From an uncultured Lachnospiraceae bacterium (GTDB taxonomy: Bacteria; Bacillota; Clostridia; Lachnospirales; Lachnospiraceae): a DNA stretch of 32,230 bases. Positions within the stretch are counted from its first letter, which is position 1; every line of letters begins with the position of its first letter. The notes under the pieces were generated by a model. That model did not search any database, had not been told where the DNA came from, and saw only the letters and a list, made by a program, of their open reading frames with translations. The translations under genes were made by a program, and so were the position numbers. Shown here piece by piece: positions 25,375 through 32,230 of the stretch. The DNA lies in the NCBI GenBank assembly GCA_910586005.1, contig CAJUHG010000028.1, positions 1 to 32,230 of the forward strand, in the 5' to 3' direction.

Positions 25375-26619
25375 ATGAGAAAATATGGAAGATGGATAGC
25401 TACTTTATTTGTAATGGCAATGCTACTTGGTGGCTGTGCAAATTCTGGCAATGTAAAATCACAAGCAGAATTAGAAGGACAAGAAAGTAATATTACACAA
25501 AATAAAGATACCCAAAATAGTATTTCAAAAGATAATGATAAGGAAAAGGATATAGATACAAATAAGGACAAAAATATAGATAAGGAAACAGAAGATATAA
25601 ATAAGAACAAAGATACAGATAAGGAGACAGATACAAGTAAGGATTCTAAGAATAATATCAGTAAAAAAAATGATAATTCTGGAACTGATATCAGTGAAAA
25701 AAATGATAATTCTGAAAACTTACCAGAAAGTGAAAATTTAGAAGAAAGCAAGTCAATGCCTGTATTAAATGCTGATACAGTGGTATATGCAAGAGAAGAA
25801 ATGGTAACAACTTCTTCTGTTAATATTAGAAAAGCACCATCTGTAGATAGTGAAGTCTATCAGACGATTCCCCGTAAAACGGAATTGATTAGAACTGCAA
25901 ATGATGGAACATGGAGTGCAATAGAGATTGAAGGTGTGGAATATTATGTTGCCTCAGAATATTTAAAATTAAAATCAGAAATGACAGAAAATGGACATTT
26001 GGTAGTGATTGATGCGGGTCATCAGGGAAAAGGCAACAGTGAACAAGAACCAATTGGACCTGGAGCTTCTGAGACAAAAGCAAAAGTTAGTAGTGGAACT
26101 TCTGGTTGTGTGAGTGGATTAAATGAATATGAATTAACACTTATGGTTTCCTTAAAATTACAGGCAGAATTAGAAGCTAGAGGATATGAAGTAATGATGG
26201 TACGCACGAGCCATGATGTAAATATTAGTAATAGTGAGCGGGCAGCAGTTGCAAATAATGCTGGAGCAGATGCTTTTATAAGAATACATGCCAATGGTTC
26301 AGATGACAGTGGTGAAAATGGAATTTTAACGATTTGCCCTACTTCTGCAAATCCCTATATGGGCAGTCTGTATAGTCAGTGCCGTAGTCTTTCAGAATAT
26401 GTGCTAGATGGTGCGGTCAATGCCACAGGAGCTAATAAAAAGTATATATGGGAAACAGATTCTATGAGTGGCATTAATTGGTGTACGGTTCCAGTGACTA
26501 TTGTGGAAATGGGATTTATGACCAATCCTACAGAAGATCAGAATATGGCAAATGATAATTATCAGCAGCAACTTGCGGTAGGAATAGCAGATGGATTGGA
26601 TGCATATTTTGGAAATTAA
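25375..26619 (+). CDS. Lipoprotein N-acetylmuramoyl-L-alanine amidase with SH3 domain
   Basis: This 414-residue lipoprotein should cleave the amide bond linking muramic acid to the stem peptide. It has a lipoprotein signal with lipobox LGGC (Cys about 21), an Asp/Lys/Asn-rich disordered linker (about 30-125), an SH3_3-type wall-binding domain (about 140-205) and an Amidase_3 domain (about 210-414). Zinc and catalytic residues are kept: His216 in DAGHQ, Glu251 in LNEYELTL, His305 in RIHANG and Glu378 in VEMGFMTN. The frame opens at 25327 but GAGGAAG places the start at 25375. Compared with the amidase at 4805-8242 it is compact, lipid-anchored and lacks FnIII modules, so the two likely act at different distances from the membrane. 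Confidence 0.92.
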   Translation: MRKYGRWIATLFVMAMLLGGCANSGNVKSQAELEGQESNITQNKDTQNSISKDNDKEKDIDTNKDKNIDKETEDINKNKDTDKETDTSKDSKNNISKKNDNSGTDISEKNDNSENLPESENLEESKSMPVLNADTVVYAREEMVTTSSVNIRKAPSVDSEVYQTIPRKTELIRTANDGTWSAIEIEGVEYYVASEYLKLKSEMTENGHLVVIDAGHQGKGNSEQEPIGPGASETKAKVSSGTSGCVSGLNEYELTLMVSLKLQAELEARGYEVMMVRTSHDVNISNSERAAVANNAGADAFIRIHANGSDDSGENGILTICPTSANPYMGSLYSQCRSLSEYVLDGAVNATGANKKYIWETDSMSGINWCTVPVTIVEMGFMTNPTEDQNMANDNYQQQLAVGIADGLDAYFGN

Positions 26620-26646
26620 GAGATAAGATGAAAGATAACAGAGAGT

Positions 26647-27129
26647 TTAATTTGTTCTTTCATGTTCTAACAGCCATTTTTTAATCTCTATTCCCCCAGC
26701 ATATCCAATCAAAGAACCATCCGTTCCAATTACCCGATGACAAGGAATTATAAGCATAATAGGATTGCGGTTATTTGCCATACCTACTGCTCGACAGCCC
26801 TTTGGATTTTCAATCTGAAGGGCAATTTCTTTGTAACTGCGCGTTTCTCCAAATGGTATCGTACAAAGGACATTCCAGACTTTTTTTTGAAAAGGAGTTC
26901 CAATAGGATTTAAGGGTAATTGAAAAATCTTACGCGTTCCTTTAAAATATTCATTTAATTGTATTTTTGCAGAAGAAATCACAGATGAAGATTTTTGTTG
27001 AAGAGAGTCGGCAGGAAAATTAGATAATACTTGTGTGTTATCTGATAAAGTAAGATGTGTGAGGACATTATTTTCTTCTATGATTAGCATAGTTCCCAAT
27101 GGGGAAGAATAATAATCAAAATATTTCAT
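26647..27129 (-). CDS. ogt: Methylated-DNA-protein-cysteine methyltransferase
   Basis: This suicide enzyme removes methyl or larger alkyl groups from O6 of guanine onto its own cysteine. The 160-residue protein has a small N-terminal domain and the DNA-binding C-terminal domain with the helix-turn-helix region (TRSYKEIALQI), the arginine-finger motif (GCRAVGMANNRNP) and the active-site PCHRV with Cys130. A C-terminal YAGGIEIKKWLLEHE helix completes the fold. CGGAGG lies 10 bases before the ATG. It converges with the lipoprotein amidase gene (27 bases apart) and diverges from an operon with another alkylation repair gene (28550-29260). No Ada-type regulator is fused or adjacent. Confidence 0.95.
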   Translation of the reverse strand: MKYFDYYSSPLGTMLIIEENNVLTHLTLSDNTQVLSNFPADSLQQKSSSVISSAKIQLNEYFKGTRKIFQLPLNPIGTPFQKKVWNVLCTIPFGETRSYKEIALQIENPKGCRAVGMANNRNPIMLIIPCHRVIGTDGSLIGYAGGIEIKKWLLEHERTN

Positions 27130-27237
27130 TTAGAAATAACCTCCGTTCTTTTATGGGAATTTATTAAAATTTTTTATCTTTTTACTACATAGACCTTTCA
27201 TTAATTATTTTCTAATCTATAAATATACTTAGCTTAC

Positions 27238-27266
27238 ATTATATCATGCATATATAGTTCCTACAA
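27238..27266 (-). promoter_or_regulatory. Promoter of ogt
   Basis: On the minus strand TTGTAG (27266-27261) and a perfect TATAAT (27243-27238) with an extended TGA in front are separated by 17 bases. The leader to the ATG at 27129 would be about 100 bases. Confidence 0.65.
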
Positions 27267-27332
27267 GGCGCACTGATAAAATCAACAAACTTATAGAACA
27301 AGAATAGATATAAAAACTTATTATTTGTTACC

Positions 27333-27361
27333 TTGATTTTATTTATAAAAATGGGTATACT
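27333..27361 (+). promoter_or_regulatory. Promoter of the AEC transporter operon
   Basis: TTGATT (27333-27338) and TATACT (27356-27361) are separated by 17 bases. Transcription from about 27368 gives an unusually long leader of some 220 bases before the ATG at 27592. Confidence 0.65.
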
Positions 27362-27473
27362 TTATAGCGAGTTTTAGATTTTCAGTTATATCAGATATAA
27401 AAGGACTTCCATTTTATAAGTAATAAATTATAAATTCATATTAATAGTGGAGCTAATCTTCTATCTGAATATA

Positions 27474-27558
27474 ACCTCTAGCAAATTACAGAGATAAAAA
27501 AGTTTTATATCAATAAAGCTAATTTTCATCTCTTCTCAATAAAGCTAGAGGTATTTTT
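27474..27558 (+). promoter_or_regulatory. Long terminator-like leader hairpin before the AEC transporter
   Basis: A rod-like hairpin can form from four stacked stems. ACCTCTAGC (27474-27482) pairs with GCTAGAGGT (27544-27552). AGAGAT (27490-27495) pairs with ATCTCT (27528-27533). AAAA (27497-27500) pairs with TTTT (27523-27526). AGTTTTAT (27501-27508) pairs with ATAAAGCT (27513-27520) with one G-U pair. Five T residues (27554-27558) follow, and the AGGAGGA site begins about 20 bases later. An upstream small hairpin (27396-27402 with 27412-27418) is also possible. This is the layout of a transcription attenuator, possibly the expression platform of a riboswitch; no known riboswitch class was recognised. 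Confidence 0.5.
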
Positions 27559-27591
27559 AAAATCTAATCATATCCTTAGGAGGAAAAAGCA

Positions 27592-28536
27592 ATGCTTATT
27601 TTACAACAGATGTTGGTGTTATTCTTTGTTATGTTAGTTGGATTTTTCATGCAAAAAAAGGGAATTTTAAATGATGATATGAGTCAAAAGATATCTTGGA
27701 TGGTAGTAAATATTGCCAATCCAGCTATGATATTGTCAAGTGTTTCTGGAGATAATCAAATAGAATCTCAAGAATTGATTATTACCATTATTATTTCTCT
27801 TAGTATGTTTTTATCTCTAATGATATTAGCCATATGGATACCCATGCTTTTCAATGTAAAACGTACACAATATGGAGTTTATCGAGTTATGACCGTATTT
27901 TCTAATATTGGTTTTATGGGATTTCCTATTATTTCTGCTTTGTATGGGAAAGAAGCATTATTTTATGCATCCCTGTTTGTTCTGCCTTATAATATACTGA
28001 TTTATACTTATGGGATTTTGTGCTTGAGCAGTAAAACTGAAAATAAAAAGATAGAGAGTAAGAAAGCAAATCTCTTGATAGACAGTTTAAAAAAGATAGG
28101 AAATATAGGGGTTTTGGCAAGTCTAGCTGCTTTAGTTTTATATTTTGGAAATATAAGACTTCCAGAAATGTTTTCACAAGTGTTTGATATGTTCGCTGAT
28201 TTAACAGCACCCTTAAGTATGATGGTAATAGGAGCTTCTTTTGGAAGTATGTCTTTCAAAGATATGTTGACAGATATTCGACTATTGATATTTTCTATTG
28301 TAAAACTTTTAATTCTGCCTATTTTAGGCATGTGGATTTTAACAAAATTTATTGAAAATCCTATGTTATTAGGGGTTTGTTTAGTGATGTTAGCAACTCC
28401 GGTAGGAAGTATGACAGCCATGTTGGCACAACAATATGAATGTGATAAAGATTTAGCATCTAGAGGTGTGGCATTAACTACTTTGCTTTCTGTAGTCACG
28501 ATTCCAATTGTTGCAGCAGTTTGTAAGTTATTCTAA
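27592..28536 (+). CDS. AEC-family transporter
   Basis: This 314-residue inner-membrane protein belongs to the auxin efflux carrier (AEC) superfamily, whose bacterial members move organic acids such as malate or malonate, or amino acid derivatives; the substrate here is unknown. About ten membrane segments form two repeats of five, with the family pattern MLVGFFMQKKGILND near the N-terminus, ANPAMIL, FSNIGFMGFPI in the first half, and PLSMMVIGASFG and ATPVGSMTAMLAQQY in the second. GGAGGA precedes the ATG. It is the first gene of a two-gene operon with an AlkD-type glycosylase and has the longest untranslated leader in the window. Confidence 0.9.
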   Translation: MLILQQMLVLFFVMLVGFFMQKKGILNDDMSQKISWMVVNIANPAMILSSVSGDNQIESQELIITIIISLSMFLSLMILAIWIPMLFNVKRTQYGVYRVMTVFSNIGFMGFPIISALYGKEALFYASLFVLPYNILIYTYGILCLSSKTENKKIESKKANLLIDSLKKIGNIGVLASLAALVLYFGNIRLPEMFSQVFDMFADLTAPLSMMVIGASFGSMSFKDMLTDIRLLIFSIVKLLILPILGMWILTKFIENPMLLGVCLVMLATPVGSMTAMLAQQYECDKDLASRGVALTTLLSVVTIPIVAAVCKLF

Positions 28537-28549
28537 AGGAGAACAATGG

Positions 28550-29260
28550 ATGAAAGTCAACTTAAAACCAGAAGCATATAATAGTTGGATCAAAGAACAG
28601 TTGAACCAGAAAAAAGAGGTAACATATCAAAAGTTTATTTCAAAGTTACTCCCAGGTATAGAAAATATTTTGGGAGTGCGTCTTCCTGAGTTGCGTAAAC
28701 TTGCAAGTCAACTTGCAAAAGAGGAATGGAAGACTTACTTACATAATGCTTTGCAGGATAGCTATGAGGAAATTATGTTACAAGGAATGGTTTTAGGATA
28801 TGCAAAAGGAGATTTGAAAGAAAAAAAGGAATATTTAAAAAATTTTATTCCTAAAATAGATAACTGGTCAGTTTGTGATAGTGTATGTTCTACCATTAAA
28901 TTGGCAAAGGAACAGCCCGAAGAAATGTGGGAATTTTTGCAACCATATCTTTATAGCTCTCAAGAATTTGAAGTGCGTTTTGCATTAGTGCAATTATTGA
29001 ATTATTATGTAAATAAAAATTATTTTTATCTAGTATTGAAAACTGTGGAACAAATTCAGTGCAACTATTATTATGTCAATATGGCACAAGCTTGGGCAGT
29101 TTCTATTTGTTATAGAGAATTTCCCGAGGAGACAATACCTTTTTTAAAAGAAAATTCTTTAAAAAACTTTATTCATAATAAGGCAATTCAAAAAATTACA
29201 GAATCAATGAAAGTTTCTAAAAAGGAAAAAGAATATATAAGGACCCTGAAACGAATTTGA
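28550..29260 (+). CDS. AlkD-type DNA alkylation repair glycosylase
   Basis: AlkD-family enzymes excise positively charged alkylpurines such as 3- and 7-methylpurines using a solenoid of HEAT-like helices. This 236-residue protein has the full family length and helical pattern, with LPELRKLASQLAK early, the FIPKIDNWSVCDSVCSTIK block (Trp106 and Asp110, spaced like the catalytic pair of Bacillus cereus AlkD), FEVRFALVQLLNYYV and the C-terminal NKAIQKITES helices. The frame opens 14 codons earlier inside the transporter gene. The ATG at 28550 is chosen because AAAGGAGA ends 7 bases before it; another ATG at 28546 is out of frame. It follows the transporter stop by 13 bases, so the two are co-transcribed. 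Confidence 0.9.
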   Translation: MKVNLKPEAYNSWIKEQLNQKKEVTYQKFISKLLPGIENILGVRLPELRKLASQLAKEEWKTYLHNALQDSYEEIMLQGMVLGYAKGDLKEKKEYLKNFIPKIDNWSVCDSVCSTIKLAKEQPEEMWEFLQPYLYSSQEFEVRFALVQLLNYYVNKNYFYLVLKTVEQIQCNYYYVNMAQAWAVSICYREFPEETIPFLKENSLKNFIHNKAIQKITESMKVSKKEKEYIRTLKRI

Positions 29261-29356
29261 TTGACGGTAGGAACATAAAATTTTATAATATAACTGAATA
29301 TCACAATGAATGATTACGAAACTTATCATCTTTTAATTTCATATATCATCTAAAAA

Positions 29357-29392
29357 ACAATAGAAAATATGCTTTGCAAATTTTCCATTGTT
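29357..29392 (+). repeat. Dispersed hairpin element, copy 1 (before prfB)
   Basis: ACAATAGAAAAT (29357-29368) pairs with ATTTTCCATTGT (29380-29391) with one mismatch and an 11-base loop containing GCTTTG. A similar hairpin with the same GCTTTG and compensating changes in two stem pairs lies at 32005-32039. No T-run follows, so it is not a simple terminator. Confidence 0.55.
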
Positions 29393-29443
29393 AGGAATAA
29401 AAGAACGCGGGCTTTGCAAACTTTCTAGTGTTATAAATGAAAG
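29371..29443 (+). repeat. Imperfect 40-bp tandem repeat before prfB
   Basis: The 3' half of the hairpin element is repeated: 29371-29403 and 29411-29443 agree at about 27 of 33 positions, both starting with GCTTTGCAAA. The rest of 29261-29522 is AT-rich, holds no gene and shows no clear promoter. Confidence 0.6.
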
Positions 29444-29522
29444 TAATCTATTTAAAAAATGATAGGATGAAATTTTAATAGGTTCGTAATTTCAAAACTT
29501 AATAAAAGAAAGAGGTGACACA

Positions 29523-30642
29523 ATGGTTGAATTAGACCAGTTCAAAACAACTTTGAACACATATAAAGAACCGTTAGTGGAAGTGAGGGATTCACTTTGA
29601 CTTAGCAAATAAAGAACAAAAAATTCAAGAATTAGAGCGTGAAATGGAAGCCCCAGATTTTTGGGATAATACAGAGATTTCTCAGATAAAAATGAAAGAA
29701 CTGAAAAGTCTAAAAGATGATGTGGAAACTTATGAACATCTTTCTCAACAGTATGAAGATATAGAAACTTTATTAGAAATGGGATATGAGGAAAAGGATG
29801 AATCACTGATACCAGAGATTGAGGAAGCTTTACAGGAGTTTGTAGAAACTTTTGAAAGTATTAGAATTAAGACTTTATTATCAGGAGAATATGATGGAGA
29901 AAGTGCAATTGTATCTCTTCACGCAGGAGCAGGAGGAACAGAATCTTGCGATTGGAATGCTATGCTTTATCGAATGTATAAGCGCTGGTCAGAAGATAAA
30001 GGTTTTGATGTAGAAGTACTAGATTCTTTGGATGGTGATGAGGCTGGGATTAAGTCCATTACTTTTGAGGTACATGGAGAAAATGCTTATGGATATCTCA
30101 AATCAGAAAAAGGTGTGCACAGGTTAGTGCGCATTTCTCCTTTCAATGCAGCAGGAAAAAGGCAAACTTCTTTTGCCTCTTGTGATGTAATGCCAGATAT
30201 TGAGAAAGATCTTGATATTGAAATTAAAGATGATGAATTGAGGATTGACACTTATCGTTCCAGTGGTGCTGGAGGGCAGCATATCAATAAAACTTCCTCA
30301 GCAATTCGTATTACACATCTTCCTACTGGAATTGTAGTACAATGTCAAAATGAACGTTCTCAACATATGAATAAAGATAAAGCGATGCAGATGTTAAAAG
30401 CAAAACTTTATTTGCTAAAACAAGAGGAAAACGAAAGAAAAGCGGCAGATATTCGGGGAGAAGTAACAGAAATTGGATGGGGAAATCAAATACGTTCTTA
30501 TGTGATGCAACCCTATACAATGGTGAAAGATCATCGTACCAATGCTGAAACTGGGAATGTGGATAGTGTAATGGATGGAAAGCTGGATTTATTTATCAAT
30601 GCCTATTTGAAATGGAAGAGTCTTGAAGGTGCACAAAAATAA
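29523..30642 (+). CDS. prfB: Peptide chain release factor 2, read through a +1 frameshift
   Basis: RF2 ends translation at UGA and UAA. Reading begins at the ATG at 29523 (AAGAGGTGA upstream), runs 25 codons to CTT-TGA, shifts +1 at 29598 and continues from GAC (29599) to 30642, giving 372 residues. Motifs confirm it is RF2 and not RF1: the codon-recognition tripeptide SPF at 205-207 and the peptidyl-hydrolysis GGQ at 250-252, the same numbers as in Escherichia coli. An acidic N-terminal helical domain (about 25-110) precedes them. Shifting depends on slow UGA decoding when RF2 is scarce, so the gene regulates itself. Genes annotated without the shift would appear to start at an internal ATG (29644). 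Confidence 0.97.
29586..29601 (+). promoter_or_regulatory. Programmed +1 frameshift site of prfB
   Basis: The sequence AGG-GAT-TCA-CTT-TGA-C matches the classic RF2 site: an SD-like AGGG at the same codon position as in Escherichia coli, the slippery CTT, the in-frame TGA at 29598-29600 and a following C. The zero frame would end after 25 codons. Confidence 0.95.
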
Positions 30643-30780
30643 ATTTTTAGAAAGAATATCAATATATTAAGATAGATTAGTTGATAGATTTGGCTGAAAG
30701 GAAATAAATATTTTTAATAAAAATACAAAGGTGTATTTAGAGGATATTTATCTTAGAGTGGTATGCCATAGGAGGATTTT

Positions 30781-31989
30781 ATGGGAATTATTAGAGCAAC
30801 AATGCAGGCAGTATCTGGGGGATTAGCAGACCAATGGTTAGAAGTGTATGAACCAGAAGATATGGGGGAAAGAACTGTATTTACAAGTGGTGTTAAAGTA
30901 CGAAAAGGACAGAATACAAAAGGTAGTAGTGATACAGTAAGTAATGGATCTATTATTCATGTGTATGACAACCAATTTATGATGTTGGTAGATGGAGGGA
31001 AAATTGTAGATTATACCGCAGAGGCTGGATATTATAAAGTGGATAATTCATCGCTACCTTCTTTATTTTCTGGACAATTAAAAGATGGAATCAAAGAATC
31101 TTTCAGTCGTGTAAAATTTGGTGGTCAGACACCTACCATGCAAAAAGTATTTTATATTAATTTACAAGAAATTAAAGGGATTAAGTTTGGTACTAGAAAT
31201 CCTATTAATTATTTTGACAATTTTTATAATGCTGAATTATTTTTGCGTACACATGGAACTTATTCTATTAAAATTACAGACCCTGTGAAGTTTTATGCAG
31301 AAGCTATTCCAAGAAATGCTAAGCAGGTAGAAATGGAAGATATCAATGAGCAGTATCTTTCTGAATTTTTAGAAGCATTGCAGTCAGCCATTAATCAAAT
31401 GTCTGCAGATGGGATACGTATTTCTTATGTAGCTTCGAAAGGACGAGAGCTTGGAAGATATTTGGCTAATACATTAGATGAAGAATGGAATAAGATGCGT
31501 GGTATGGAGATTCAAGCAGTGGGAATTGCTAGTCTTTCCTATGATGAGAAATCTACACAGCTTATCAATATGCGCAATGAAGGTGCTATGCTTAGTGACC
31601 CCACAGTGCGAGAGGGATATATGCAAGGGCATGTAGCAAGAGGAATGGAAGCCGCAGGCTCAAATCCCAATGGCGCTATGGCAGGATTTATGGGTATGGG
31701 CATGGGAATGCAGGCAGGTGGTGGTATCATGGGAGCTGCGTCTGCCACTAATATGCAGCAAATGCAGATGCAACAAGAAAGGAATATACAACAGCAGCAG
31801 AATATACAACAGCAACAAAATATTCAGCAAATAAATAAATGGAGTTGTAGTTGTGGAGCAGTGAATACTGGAAAGTTTTGTTCTGAGTGTGGAAAACCTA
31901 AGCCAGAATCTTCGAAAGAATGGAACTGTAGCTGTGGAGCAGTGAATACTGGAAAGTTTTGTTCTGAGTGTGGCAGCCAAAGACGATAA
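30781..31989 (+). CDS. SPFH-domain protein with two C-terminal zinc ribbons
   Basis: The 402-residue protein resembles the YdjI / 'virion core protein' group of the SPFH (stomatin-flotillin) superfamily, which in Bacillus subtilis is linked to membrane-stress proteins; its function is not settled. The SPFH part covers about residues 25-270, then a Gly/Met-rich segment (about 290-320), a Gln-rich segment (about 323-350) and two zinc ribbons, each WxCSCGAVNTGKFCSECG (from about residue 354 and 381). No membrane segment is evident, so membrane contact would be peripheral. GGAGG precedes the ATG. It stands alone after prfB. Confidence 0.85.
   Translation: MGIIRATMQAVSGGLADQWLEVYEPEDMGERTVFTSGVKVRKGQNTKGSSDTVSNGSIIHVYDNQFMMLVDGGKIVDYTAEAGYYKVDNSSLPSLFSGQLKDGIKESFSRVKFGGQTPTMQKVFYINLQEIKGIKFGTRNPINYFDNFYNAELFLRTHGTYSIKITDPVKFYAEAIPRNAKQVEMEDINEQYLSEFLEALQSAINQMSADGIRISYVASKGRELGRYLANTLDEEWNKMRGMEIQAVGIASLSYDEKSTQLINMRNEGAMLSDPTVREGYMQGHVARGMEAAGSNPNGAMAGFMGMGMGMQAGGGIMGAASATNMQQMQMQQERNIQQQQNIQQQQNIQQINKWSCSCGAVNTGKFCSECGKPKPESSKEWNCSCGAVNTGKFCSECGSQRR
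31840..31975 (+). repeat. Duplicated zinc-ribbon coding unit
   Basis: An 81-bp period duplicates the zinc ribbon. A 41-base core is identical at DNA level (31852-31892 and 31933-31973), including third codon positions, so the duplication is recent or kept uniform by gene conversion. Confidence 0.9.
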
Positions 31990-32004
31990 GAGAAAAATTT
32001 GTCA

Positions 32005-32039
32005 ACCATAGAAAGCACGCTTTGGGAACTTTTTATGGT
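32005..32039 (+). repeat. Dispersed hairpin element, copy 2 (after the SPFH gene)
   Basis: ACCATAGAAAG (32005-32015) pairs with CTTTTTATGGT (32029-32039), 11 bp with one G-U pair, around a loop with GCTTTG. It matches the hairpin before prfB. A second, bulged hairpin (32047-32056 with 32072-32084) follows, so most of 31990-32100 can be structured. Confidence 0.55.
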
Positions 32040-32145
32040 CATAATAAGTTAGATAACTGTAAAATTCCAATTTATCTACTAACTGTCTTAACTTTCCTTT
32101 ATTTTCAAGGCTTTACGGTATACCTAACCTTAAAATATGTATCCT

Positions 32146-32192
32146 TTTCCCTTGTTTTTGCCCTTATTGGCAAGTTACAAGGGAAAGTTTTT
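32146..32192 (+). terminator. Rho-independent terminator near the right edge
   Basis: TTTCCCTTGT (32146-32155) pairs perfectly with ACAAGGGAAA (32177-32186); a nested TTGCC / GGCAA stem (32158-32162 with 32169-32173) fills the loop, and a T-run (32188-32192) follows. It lies 157 bases after the SPFH stop and may end that transcript or a small RNA from 31990-32145. Confidence 0.75.
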
Positions 32193-32230
32193 CTTATTCA
32201 GTTTTCATTGCTTAACTCATTCCCACAACC

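Noticed and set aside
25134..25751. 205-codon antisense frame
   Set aside because: It spans the end of pyk and the Asp/Lys/Asn-rich linker of the lipoprotein amidase on the opposite strand; low-complexity composition explains it.
26628..26661. Bidirectional terminator between the lipoprotein amidase gene and ogt
   Set aside because: An ATGAAAGA / TCTTTCAT stem can be drawn, but it needs a bulge, overlaps the ogt coding end and has no good T-run on either side.
27368..27591. T-box leader
   Set aside because: The conserved T-box sequence that pairs with the tRNA end is not present, and the downstream gene is an AEC transporter with no clear amino acid link.
29523..29600. prfB as a pseudogene broken by a frameshift
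   Set aside because: The break has the exact CTT-TGA-C programmed site and the downstream motifs fall at canonical positions after a +1 shift.
30681..30710. Promoter before the SPFH gene
   Set aside because: A TTGATA box exists, but no acceptable -10 box lies at 16 to 18 bases from it.

Overview
The window is AT-rich chromosomal DNA with dense strong Shine-Dalgarno sites (AGGAGG type), Gram-positive wall enzymes carrying chains of fibronectin type III modules, and RF2, pyruvate kinase and HtrA of clostridial type. The gene families point to a gut-type member of Lachnospiraceae (Clostridia, Bacillota). No species is named because nothing here fixes one. No rRNA, tRNA, CRISPR array, insertion sequence or prophage gene was seen.

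Layout. (1) 1-1691, minus strand: two adjacent membrane-protein ORFs in the same reading frame, separated by a single TAG; possibly one DUF6077-like protein split in two. (2) 2148-4659: an LCP-family wall ligase, then a membrane GGDEF protein whose leader carries a consensus promoter followed by a terminator-like hairpin. (3) 4805-13534: an apparent operon of two very large secreted wall hydrolases (amidase plus 7 FnIII; SH3 plus glucosaminidase-like plus 5 FnIII) and a two-domain glycosyltransferase, closed by a strong terminator. (4) 13780-20210: a small zinc-ribbon protein, a priming glycosylphosphotransferase with two coupled GT2 glycosyltransferases, a second LCP ligase and glmS. (5) 20211-22349: a repeat-rich intergenic region and a membrane-anchored HtrA protease. 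(6) 22478-26619: an atypical carbamate kinase, pyruvate kinase with an extra C-terminal domain, and a lipoprotein amidase. (7) 26647-29260: ogt, transcribed divergently from an AEC transporter and an AlkD-type alkylpurine glycosylase. (8) 29523-31989: prfB with its programmed +1 frameshift, and an SPFH-domain protein with duplicated zinc ribbons.

How the genes fit together. Regions 2-4 read as a cell-envelope locus. GlmS supplies glucosamine-6-phosphate. The phosphotransferase and GT2 enzymes build a lipid-linked glycan. The two LCP proteins could ligate it to peptidoglycan, and the amidases and glucosaminidase remodel the wall. No flippase or polymerase is in the window, so the pathway is incomplete here.

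The least explained signals are non-coding. They are a long rod-like terminator-type hairpin in the AEC-transporter leader; a hairpin with covarying base pairs found both before prfB and after the SPFH gene; a second dispersed element found just after two terminators; an attenuator-like hairpin before the GGDEF gene; and a 52-bp tandem repeat ending at the htrA ribosome-binding site. All RNA structures were found by eye and none was folded computationally.
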